DNA of 14,818 nt from Pseudomonadota bacterium (GTDB lineage: Bacteria > Pseudomonadota > Gammaproteobacteria > Burkholderiales > Burkholderiaceae), in contig JAKORH010000343.1 in assembly GCA_029777935.1 (NCBI GenBank), positions 1 through 14,818 of the forward strand. The letters are read 5' to 3'. This document shows positions 1 to 6,249 of the stretch, piece after piece; position 1 is the first letter of the stretch; the number at the start of each line of letters is the position of its first letter. The notes under the pieces were generated by a model that searched no databases, was not told where the DNA came from, and saw nothing but the letters and a program-made list of their open reading frames with translations. The translations under genes and the position numbers were made by a program.

Positions 1-1723
1 CGACTGGTTCCAGTTGAGCCTGAAGGAAGGGCTGACGGTGTTTCGCGAACAGGAGTTCGTCGGCGACGGCCTGCCCGACGAGGCCAGCCGCACGCTGCGG
101 CGGATCGACGACGTGCGCACGCTGCGTGCGGCGCAGTTTCCCGAGGACGCCGGGCCGATGGCGCATCCGGTGCGGCCCGACTCGTACCAGGAGATCGCCA
201 ACTTCTACACCGCGACCGTGTACGAAAAGGGCGCCGAGGTCGTGCGCATGCTGGCCACGCTGCTCGGCCGCGAAGGCTTCCGGCGCGGGCTCGACCTGTA
301 CTTCGAGCGCCACGACGGCCAGGCGGTGACGTGCGACGACTTTCTCGCCGCGCTGGCCGACGCCAATCATCGCGATCTGTCGCAGTTCGCGCGCTGGTAC
401 GCGCAGGCCGGCACGCCGCGCGTCGGCGTCGCGTCCACCTACGACGCGGGCGCACGCACCTACACGCTCACGTGCACCCAGACCTGCCCGCCCACGCCGG
501 GGCAGCCGGACAAGGAACCGTTTCACATTCCGTTCGCGGTCGGACTGGTCGGGGCCGAGGGGCGCGATCTGCCGCTGCGGCTCGAGGGCGAAACCGCCGG
601 CGGCGCCACCACGCGCGTGCTGGAACTTACGCAACCGACCCAGGTGTTCCGCTTCCTCGACGTCAGTGCCGCGCCGGTGCCATCGCTGGCGCGCGGCTTC
701 TCGGCGCCGGTGATCGTCGACTATCCCTACACCGACTCGGAACTGGCGTACCTGGCGCGCCGTGACAGCGACCCGTTCAACCGCTGGGAAGCGGCGCAGC
801 GGCTTGCGTGCACACGGCTGCTGGCGCTGATCGACGCGGTCGAAACCGAACAGCCGCTCGCGCTCGACGAGGCGCTGCTCGAGCTCTTCGTGCAGACGCT
901 CAATGACGCGCGGCCCGGACCCGGCTTCAAGGCGCAGGTGCTGCAGCTTCCGACCGAATCGTTCCTCGCCGAACAGCGCGCGATGGTCGATCCCGGCGCT
1001 ATCCGCGCCGCGCGCCAGTTCGCGCGCGCCGGGCTGGGGCGCGCGCTGGCGCCGCGGTGGCGCGAGCTGCATGGAGCACTCGCCAGCCGGAGCGCCTACC
1101 GGCCCGATCCGCCCGAGGCGGGCCGGCGCGCCTTGCGCAACCTCGCGCTCGGGCTGATGGTCGACGGGGGCGATCCGGACGCGCTGGAGATGGCGCGCGC
1201 GCAGCTCGAGCAGGCCGACAACCTGACCGACGGCCTCGCCGCGCTGGCCGCGATCGTCAACGGCCCCGCGCCGTTCAAGGCCGATGTGCTGGTGCAGGTG
1301 GCGCGCGACTGGGCCGACGAGCCGCTGCTGATGAACAAGTGGTTCCAGTTGCAGGCCACCGCGGTCGCGCTGCCCGGCGAAGCGCCGGTGCTGCCGCGCG
1401 TGCGCGTGCTGCTCAGGCATCCCGCGTTCTCGATCAATAACCCGAACAACGTGTACGCGCTGGTGCTGGCGTTCTGCGCGCACAACCCGGCCGAGTTCCA
1501 TCGCGACGACGGCGCCGGCTACGAATTCTGGGTCGAGCAGGTGCTGAAGCTCGACCGCATCAACCCGACCGTGGCGGCACGCGTGGCGCGCGCACTCGAC
1601 CGCTGGCGCAAGTTCACGCCGAGCCGCGGCCGGCTGATGCGAAACGCGCTGCTCGAGGTCGCCGGCCACGCGAACCTGTCGCGCGACGTGCGCGAGATCG
1701 TGACCAAGGCACTGGCAGGCTGA
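1..1723 (+). CDS. pepN: Aminopeptidase N (M1 family), 3' part, cut by the left window edge
   Basis: PepN is a cytoplasmic zinc metallopeptidase that removes N-terminal residues from peptides. The reading frame is open from base 2 (first codons Asp-Trp-Phe-Gln) with no start in the window, so the gene begins upstream; 573 residues are visible. The first residues carry the LKEGLTVF motif, whose Glu (visible residue 9) is the third zinc ligand of the M1 family (E320 in E. coli PepN). The HEXXH helix must lie just left of the window. The segment NFYTATVYEKGAEV follows; its second Tyr (visible residue 74) matches the transition-state Tyr381 of E. coli PepN. Then come the YFERHDG and RWYAQAGTP motifs and the long helical C-terminal domain. 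Between the Glu and the Tyr there are four more residues than in the E. coli enzyme, in a loop. The stop is 4 nt before the next gene, so the two are probably co-transcribed. Confidence 0.96.
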   Translation, partial: DWFQLSLKEGLTVFREQEFVGDGLPDEASRTLRRIDDVRTLRAAQFPEDAGPMAHPVRPDSYQEIANFYTATVYEKGAEVVRMLATLLGREGFRRGLDLYFERHDGQAVTCDDFLAALADANHRDLSQFARWYAQAGTPRVGVASTYDAGARTYTLTCTQTCPPTPGQPDKEPFHIPFAVGLVGAEGRDLPLRLEGETAGGATTRVLELTQPTQVFRFLDVSAAPVPSLARGFSAPVIVDYPYTDSELAYLARRDSDPFNRWEAAQRLACTRLLALIDAVETEQPLALDEALLELFVQTLNDARPGPGFKAQVLQLPTESFLAEQRAMVDPGAIRAARQFARAGLGRALAPRWRELHGALASRSAYRPDPPEAGRRALRNLALGLMVDGGDPDALEMARAQLEQADNLTDGLAALAAIVNGPAPFKADVLVQVARDWADEPLLMNKWFQLQATAVALPGEAPVLPRVRVLLRHPAFSINNPNNVYALVLAFCAHNPAEFHRDDGAGYEFWVEQVLKLDRINPTVAARVARALDRWRKFTPSRGRLMRNALLEVAGHANLSRDVREIVTKALAG

Positions 1724-1727
1724 TCGC

Positions 1728-2165
1728 ATGCCGTCGTGGCTGCTGGTCGCGCTGCAGTTCGCGTTGATCGCGGGACTCGTCATCACCACGCGGTTGCTCG
1801 CGACTGCAGCCTCGAACGCGGCCGCGCTATCGATGCTCGTCGCCTCGGGGGCGGTCGGCATCGCCGCGCTGGCCGTCAACCGCCCCGGCAACTTCAACGT
1901 GCGGCCCGAGCTGAAGTCCGGCGCGCGGCTGGTCACGCGAGGCATCTACGGCCACGTGCGCCATCCGATGTATCTGGCCGTGTTGCTGGCGATGGCCGCC
2001 GCTCTCGCGGCCGATCCGCGCGCCTGGCGCATCGCGCTCTGGATCGCGCTCGCCGCCGTGCTTCTCGCGAAGCTCGCGCGCGAAGAGCGCTACCTGCGCG
2101 CCGCGTTTCCCGAGTACGCCGACTATGCGGCGCACACGTGGCGGCTGATCCCCGGCATCTTCTGA
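1728..2165 (+). CDS. Isoprenylcysteine carboxyl methyltransferase (ICMT/PEMT)-like integral membrane protein
   Basis: A 145-aa membrane protein. Hydrophobic segments lie at about residues 4-24, 33-50, 80-95 and 100-115. The motif YGHVRHPMYLA (about 74-84) followed by EERYLRAAFPEYADYAAHTWRLIP (about 119-142) is the signature of the ICMT/phospholipid methyltransferase fold. In that fold the RHPxY and the E-E-x-x-L-x-x-x-F-x-x-Y segments form the SAM-binding site at the membrane face. Bacterial members are mostly uncharacterised small-molecule or lipid methyltransferases, so no substrate can be named. The ATG at 1728 lies 4 nt after the pepN stop, with a weak GGCAGG upstream. This suggests read-through transcription from pepN rather than a promoter of its own. 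The length is normal for short bacterial members of the family. Confidence 0.85.
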   Translation: MPSWLLVALQFALIAGLVITTRLLATAASNAAALSMLVASGAVGIAALAVNRPGNFNVRPELKSGARLVTRGIYGHVRHPMYLAVLLAMAAALAADPRAWRIALWIALAAVLLAKLAREERYLRAAFPEYADYAAHTWRLIPGIF

Positions 2166-2187
2166 ATCCGAAAGGCCGCGGGCGCTT

Positions 2188-2205
2188 GTGTGAGGTGCGT
2201 CACAC
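2188..2205. promoter_or_regulatory. CRP/Vfr-type operator, perfect 18-bp palindrome
   Basis: GTGTGA-N6-TCACAC is a perfect dyad and contains the exact CRP core TGTGA-N6-TCACA (2189-2204). Its centre is 68 bp before the ATG of the SCP-2-like gene. A weak -10-like GATAGG at 2224-2229 would place transcription start near 2236-2238, putting the operator close to -40. That is the geometry of a class II CRP-activated promoter. The space between operator and -10 is largely a CGG triplet run (2208-2219). The match is seen directly; occupancy by a CRP-family regulator is inferred. Confidence 0.6.
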
Positions 2206-2264
2206 TGCGGCGGCGGCGGCGCCGATAGGCTGCGCGACGTTCACCCACCCCGACAAGGACTCCG

Positions 2265-2786
2265 ATGAAGCCGCGCACCGCCCTCGCCCTGGCCGCGTTG
2301 ACGACCGCACTGTCCGGCCCGGCCGCCGCGCAATCGCTGCTGATGTCCGCCGAGTGGGCACAAGGCGCCTGCGAGGCGTGGAACCAGGACCCGGTGCTGA
2401 CCGACAAGCTCGCCGAATCGGGCTGGGTGAAGAACGACAAGGGGCGCGGTTTCAAGGTGATGCAGCTCTTTCGCAAGGACTGCGGAACCGCTCCGACCGC
2501 GGAACTGCGCGTGGCGCTGAAGGACGGCAAGGCACTGTGCGTGTACGGCGGCAAGGTCGAGACCGCCACGCTCGAAAGCGGCGCCGATTACTTGATGAGC
2601 GCCGAGACGGCGCGCTGGCTCGAGATGGGCCGCGGCGACTACGGCCCGATGCGAGCGATGATGTTCGGCCGCCTCGAGTTCGCCGGGCCGAAGATGGAAG
2701 CGATGGGCAACATGGCCCCGTTCGAGAATTTCCTGCGGCTAGTCGGCAAGGTGCCAAGCGACGCGAAGAGCTGCCCAGGGACATAG
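2265..2786 (+). CDS. Exported SCP-2 sterol-transfer-like family protein
   Basis: A 173-aa protein with a Sec signal peptide: basic start, hydrophobic stretch about 5-18, then GPAAAQ, giving likely cleavage after Ala22. The mature part has the look of SCP-2-type lipid-binding proteins. It contains a central region with LRVALKDGKALCVYGGK (about 81-97) and the C-terminal pattern GRLEFAGPKMEAMGNMAPFENFLRLVG (about 135-161) that is frequent in bacterial SCP-2-like proteins. Four Cys (36, 73, 92, 170) could form periplasmic disulfides. The start is fixed by AAGGA at 2255-2259, five bases before ATG. It is separated by 99 bp from the upstream gene, and that gap holds a CRP-type palindrome, so it probably has its own promoter. 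The ligand is unknown and the function as a lipid carrier is inferred from family resemblance only. Confidence 0.78.
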   Translation: MKPRTALALAALTTALSGPAAAQSLLMSAEWAQGACEAWNQDPVLTDKLAESGWVKNDKGRGFKVMQLFRKDCGTAPTAELRVALKDGKALCVYGGKVETATLESGADYLMSAETARWLEMGRGDYGPMRAMMFGRLEFAGPKMEAMGNMAPFENFLRLVGKVPSDAKSCPGT

Positions 2787-2819
2787 ATACTGCGCGTCGG
2801 GCGTTGGCGTCGGGCGTCA

Positions 2820-2889
2820 TGTCATTCCCGCGCAAGCGGGAAGCAGTGACCTCGCGACGGGCTGGATGCCCGCGTGTGCGGGCATGACA
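2820..2889. repeat. Paired REP-like hairpins (BIME-like element)
   Basis: Two palindromic units are bracketed by TGTCAT (2820-2825) and its complement ATGACA (2884-2889). Unit 1 is TTCCCGC-GCAA-GCGGGAA (2825-2842, 7-bp stem). Unit 2 is ATGCCCGC-GTGT-GCGGGCAT (2866-2885, perfect 8-bp stem). The sequence type GTCATTCCCGCGCAAGCGGG is a familiar dispersed intergenic repeat in proteobacteria, often mis-called as short ORFs starting MSFPRKRE. It lies 33 bp after the stop of the SCP-2-like gene and may also stop its transcript. Confidence 0.75.
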
Positions 2890-2957
2890 ACGGCTTGGAA
2901 GACCTCGCCTTCGTCTTGGCGCCGGCGCAGGGCCTGCCCCCGCAGGTCGTAAGCCGG

Positions 2958-3010
2958 GGCCGGGGCCCGAGTTTCGACGCTGCAAATTGGGCCCCGGCCT
3001 TCGCCGGGGC
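2958..3010. terminator. GC-rich alternative hairpins between convergent genes, possible bidirectional terminator/REP unit
   Basis: The perfect 11-bp inverted repeat GGCCGGGGCCC (2958-2968) and GGGCCCCGGCC (2989-2999) has a 20-nt loop. The right arm can instead fold with its own downstream copy, GCCCCGGC-CTTC-GCCGGGGC (2991-3010, perfect 8 bp). The two folds exclude each other. The block is 12 bp beyond the stop of qor on the minus strand. No T-run follows on either side, so it is either a non-canonical terminator or another dispersed repeat unit; such GGCCCCGGCCTTCGCCGGGGC units recur in GC-rich proteobacterial genomes. Confidence 0.5.
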
Positions 3011-3022
3011 GACCGGTATTCC

Positions 3023-4000
3023 TTACGGCACCAGCACGGTCGATCCGGTAGTCCGGCGCGCGGCCAGATCCTGGTGCGCGCGTGCCGCATCGGCGAGCGG
3101 ATAGCGCTGGTCGATCTCGACCTTGATCCCGCCTTTCAGCATCAGGTCGAACATTTCTTCTGACGCATCCTCGAGCCTTTTGCGCGGCGTGACGTGCGTC
3201 GCGAGCGTCGGCCGCGTGACGAACAGCGATCCCTTGGCCGCTAGGATGCCCAGGTTCACGCCGGTCACCGCGCCCGACGCGTTGCCGAAGCTCACCATCA
3301 GTCCACGCGGCTGCAGGCAGTCGAGCGAGCCTTCCCACGTGTCCTTGCCTACGCCGTCGTACACGACCGGCACCTTGGCACCCTTGGTCAATTCCTTCAC
3401 GCGTTCCACGAAGTTCTCCTTCGTGTAATCGATGGTCGCCCACGCGCCGTGTCGTTTCGCCAGCGCCGCCTTTTCCTCGGAACTGACGGTGCCGATCAGC
3501 TTCACGCCGAGAGCCCGGGCCCACTGGCATGCGATCAGTCCGACACCGCCGGCCGCGGCGTGGAAAAGGATCGTCTCGCTGCCCTGCAGCCGGTAGGTCT
3601 GGCGGAACAGGTACTGCACGGTCAGGCCCTTGAGCATCACCGCCGCGCCCTCGTCGAAGCTGATCTGCCTCGGCAGCTTGACCACCGTGGCCACCGGCAT
3701 CACGCGCACTTCCGCGTACGCACCGAGCGGCCCTTGCGGATAGGCGACTCGGTCGCCCTCCTTCAGGAACCTGACGTTGCTGCCCACGGCCTCGACCACG
3801 CCCGCGCCCTCGAAGCCGAGCCCGTGCGGCAGCGGCGACTGGTACAACCCCGTGCGGTAGTAGATGTCGATGAAGTTCAGACCCACCGCCTGGTTGCGGA
3901 TCCGCACCTGGTCTGGGCCGGGATCGCCAACCTCCACCTCGGCCAGCTTCATCACCTCGGGTCCGCCGTGCGCCTCGATCCGAATCGCTTTCGCCTTCAT
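3023..4000 (-). CDS. qor: NADPH:quinone oxidoreductase (zeta-crystallin type MDR)
   Basis: A cytoplasmic NADPH-dependent one-electron reductase of quinones, in the zinc-free MDR family; 325 aa, the normal length. The GroES-like N-terminal part carries NFIDIYYRTGLY (42-53) and LGFEGAGVVEAVG (61-73). The Rossmann part has FHAAAGGVGLIACQWA (146-161) with the AxxGxxG NADPH motif, then GTVSSEEK, VVYDGVGKDTWEGSLDCL (212-229), GLMVSFGNASGAVTGVNLG (233-251) and GSLFVTRP (257-264). These match E. coli Qor almost word for word. The zinc-binding Cys residues of alcohol dehydrogenases are absent, as expected. The ATG at 4000 is preceded by AAAGGAGA and shares ATGA with the upstream transporter gene, so the two are translationally coupled. 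An in-frame extension upstream of 4000 exists but reads through the transporter in another frame and is not coding. Confidence 0.95.
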   Translation of the reverse strand: MKAKAIRIEAHGGPEVMKLAEVEVGDPGPDQVRIRNQAVGLNFIDIYYRTGLYQSPLPHGLGFEGAGVVEAVGSNVRFLKEGDRVAYPQGPLGAYAEVRVMPVATVVKLPRQISFDEGAAVMLKGLTVQYLFRQTYRLQGSETILFHAAAGGVGLIACQWARALGVKLIGTVSSEEKAALAKRHGAWATIDYTKENFVERVKELTKGAKVPVVYDGVGKDTWEGSLDCLQPRGLMVSFGNASGAVTGVNLGILAAKGSLFVTRPTLATHVTPRKRLEDASEEMFDLMLKGGIKVEIDQRYPLADAARAHQDLAARRTTGSTVLVP

Positions 4001-4632
4001 CTTGGTTTCTCCTTTGTCGACAGCACGAACACGCCGGCGAGCACCAGCGCGGTGCCGGCCAACTGCCAGCCCGAGATGGCCTCGCCGAGAAACAGGTAGG
4101 CGAGCGCGATCGTCGCCACCGGCCCGATCATGCCCATCATCGAGACGTTGCCCGCGCCGACGCGCTCGACCGCGAACATGGTCGCGAACACCGGCACCTC
4201 GGTGCAGGCAACGGCGTTGACCAGTGAAAGCGCGAGCACCGGCGCCGGCTGCGCCAGCGCCGACAGCGGCCGCATCATCGCGAGCTGCGCGCACACCCCG
4301 GCGGAGGACACGCACATCGCGTACGCCGTCAGGCGCAACGCGCCGACGCGCGCGACCAGTTCTCCCGCGAGCACGAGAAAGATCGCGTAGGCGACCGCGC
4401 TGGCGAACACCAGCGCCGATCCCAGCACAGCATCCTGGCCCACACGCACGACGTGCCGGAACACCAGCACGATGCCGCCGTAGGCGAGCGCCAGCGCGCC
4501 CAGATCGCGCCGCTCGATGCGGCGTCCAAGAAACAGCGCCGACAGCATCAGCACGATGGTCGGATTCAGGAACAGGATCAGCCGCTCCAGCCTCGCGCCG
4601 ATCCGGCCGGGCACGGACCCGCTGGCACTCAT
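3997..4632 (-). CDS. EamA/DMT-family permease, N-terminally shortened
   Basis: A 211-aa integral membrane protein of the drug/metabolite transporter superfamily. The motif ARLERLILFLNPTIVLMLSALFLGRRI (13-39) is the end of the first EamA repeat (TM4-TM5 region). A complete second repeat follows: about 70-90, 99-119, 130-155, 160-182 (ending AYLFLGEAISGWQ), then the last helix 189-205. Full members have about 290 aa and ten helices; here roughly the first 70 residues (TM1-TM3) are missing. The 12 residues before the motif have no membrane character and lead straight into it, as if an internal deletion joined the original N-terminus to TM4. A -10-like TACAAT (minus strand, 4668-4663) lies about 30 bp before the ATG at 4632, which supports that start. 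Overlaps qor by ATGA. It may be non-functional or work as a dimer of the half-unit; substrate unknown. Confidence 0.75.
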   Translation of the reverse strand: MSASGSVPGRIGARLERLILFLNPTIVLMLSALFLGRRIERRDLGALALAYGGIVLVFRHVVRVGQDAVLGSALVFASAVAYAIFLVLAGELVARVGALRLTAYAMCVSSAGVCAQLAMMRPLSALAQPAPVLALSLVNAVACTEVPVFATMFAVERVGAGNVSMMGMIGPVATIALAYLFLGEAISGWQLAGTALVLAGVFVLSTKEKPR

Positions 4633-4744
4633 GGCGGAAAGCGCAGTCGCGGACACGGGCGCATTGTAAGAAGAGGTTGCAGCGGCGGGTCGCGCGCATG
4701 GTCCGCACTCATCTGTTTGCCCGCCGCGCGGCGCGGCGGCCCGG

Positions 4745-4753
4745 TGCCATAAT
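4745..4753 (+). promoter_or_regulatory. Extended -10 promoter of the Ser/Thr kinase, probably leaderless
   Basis: TGCCATAAT fits an extended -10 (TG at 4745-4746, hexamer CATAAT at 4748-4753, one mismatch to TATAAT). Initiation 6-8 bases later falls at or next to the ATG at 4761. No Shine-Dalgarno sequence lies between, and no convincing -35 is seen, which an extended -10 can do without. The kinase mRNA is therefore probably leaderless. Confidence 0.45.
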
Positions 4754-4760
4754 CGTCGCG

Positions 4761-6161
4761 ATGAACGTCCGCGTTCCGGAGACGATCTCGACCGAAGCGA
4801 CTCCATCGCTGGAGGCCGCGCCGTCGACGATCGGGCGCTTCAACATCCTCGGCGAAATCGGCCGCGGATCCAACGGCGTCGTGTACGCGGCGCGCGATCC
4901 GGTCCTCGGCCGCGAGGTGGCGATCAAGGCCATCCCGCTGACGGCGGAGAACGAGTTCCGCCAGAGCATCGAGGAGAACTTCATCAAGGAGGCGCAGGCG
5001 GCCGCGGGACTGAACCATCCGCACATCGTCACCGTGTTCGATGCCGGCAAGACCGACTCGATCGCGTACATGGCGATGGAGCGGCTGCACGGCCGCGACC
5101 TGCACGAGCACCTGGCGGTCGGCCCGCCACTCAGTTTCCGCCAGGCCGCCGCGCTGATCGCGCGCGTGGCCGACGCACTGCACTACGCGCACAAGCGCGG
5201 ATTGATCCATCGCGACATCAAGCCGAGCAATATCTTCCTCACGCGCGACATGAAGCCGAAGATCCTCGACTTCGGCGTCGCGCTGGCGGCGCGCGCAGAC
5301 ATCGATCCGAGCCAGCGGCGCCAGTTGGTCGGCACGCCGAATTACATGTCGCCGGAGCAGGCGCTCGGCAAACCGCTCGATGCGAGAAGCGACGTGTTCT
5401 CCGCTGGCACGATCCTGTACGAACTGGTCGGCGGCCAGCGCGCGTTCGACGGCAAGACGATCGAGGACACGATCACCGCGGTGATCAAGTGCGATCCGGC
5501 CGCGGTCACCACGCTGCGCGCCGACGTGCCGCCCGAACTGGCGCAGATCATCCGCCGGGCGATGGCCAAGTCGCCCAACGGCCGGTACCAGACCGCCGGC
5601 GACCTGCGCAACGACCTGGCCGCGTTCGCGGGACAGCGCGAATTTGCCAATGAGCCGCTACGGCCGCAGACGCGCGGCACACAGGTGATCGAGCGCAGCA
5701 AGTGGATCGCGGGCACCGTTACCGGCGTCGTGATCGGAGTCGCGCTCGGCGCGTGGTATCTATGGCCCGAACCGGCTCCGATACCCGTCCCCGTATCACC
5801 GCCGACGGTAGCGCCGCCCACGGCACCGTCCGCGGTCGAGGCGGCACCCAATGCCTCTGCACGAAGCGCCAGCCCGAACGGGACGCATTCGCCACGCGCG
5901 CCGGGCGAACGCAGGGCGACTGCCGCACCGGTGACCGCGCCGGCCGCCCCACCGCCCGACGGAACGATCGCGCTGGCGATCTCGCCGTGGGGCGAGGTGT
6001 TCGTCAACGGCGCCTCGCGCGGCGTCTCGCCGCCGCTCGCCAAGCTCGCGCTCGCGCCCGGCATGTATTCGATCGAGATCCGCAACGGCGCGGCCTCCAC
6101 CTACTCGGCGCGCGTCGAGGTCAAGCCGGGCCAGATCGTCACGCTGCAGCACCGCTTCTGA
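4761..6161 (+). CDS. Membrane-anchored serine/threonine protein kinase with C-terminal PEGA domain
   Basis: 466 aa. A Hanks-type kinase domain covers about 27-290: glycine loop GEIGRGSNGVVY (31-42), VAIK with Lys56, alphaC Glu77, catalytic HRDIKPSN (150-157; Asp152, Lys154), DFG (170-172), GTPNYMSPEQ (191-200) and RSDVFSAG (209-216). All residues needed for catalysis are present. One transmembrane helix (about 315-335) follows, then a Pro/Ala/Thr-rich linker (336-400) and a PEGA domain (401-466, SPWGEVFVNG...GVSPP...). The kinase thus faces the cytoplasm and PEGA the periplasm. The role is phosphorylation of Ser/Thr in partner proteins; the stimulus and substrates are unknown, with the downstream pseudokinase an obvious candidate partner. 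The start is the only plausible one before the kinase domain; it has no SD but an extended -10 directly upstream. An 88-nt gap separates it from the pseudokinase gene. Confidence 0.93.
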   Translation: MNVRVPETISTEATPSLEAAPSTIGRFNILGEIGRGSNGVVYAARDPVLGREVAIKAIPLTAENEFRQSIEENFIKEAQAAAGLNHPHIVTVFDAGKTDSIAYMAMERLHGRDLHEHLAVGPPLSFRQAAALIARVADALHYAHKRGLIHRDIKPSNIFLTRDMKPKILDFGVALAARADIDPSQRRQLVGTPNYMSPEQALGKPLDARSDVFSAGTILYELVGGQRAFDGKTIEDTITAVIKCDPAAVTTLRADVPPELAQIIRRAMAKSPNGRYQTAGDLRNDLAAFAGQREFANEPLRPQTRGTQVIERSKWIAGTVTGVVIGVALGAWYLWPEPAPIPVPVSPPTVAPPTAPSAVEAAPNASARSASPNGTHSPRAPGERRATAAPVTAPAAPPPDGTIALAISPWGEVFVNGASRGVSPPLAKLALAPGMYSIEIRNGAASTYSARVEVKPGQIVTLQHRF

Positions 6162-6249
6162 TCCGGGCCCGCCACACCCGTTTGGGGGAGCGCGCCCATT
6201 CGTTCGGCCGGATTGAGACGCCCACGCGCGTACGTTACCCTCAGGCGTG

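Noticed and set aside
1736..2887. 383-codon plus-strand frame across the methyltransferase and SCP-2-like genes
   Set aside because: It is in a different frame from both recognised proteins, Arg/Ala-rich, and crosses the CRP box and repeats.
2820..3022. CRISPR array in the repeat-rich gap
   Set aside because: The units are two different palindromes at irregular spacing, with no regular repeat-spacer pattern.
3023..4708. A 561-aa fusion ending in quinone oxidoreductase
   Set aside because: The upstream half is an off-frame reading of the EamA gene. The SD and ATGA overlap place the qor start at 4000, and the family length is 325 aa.
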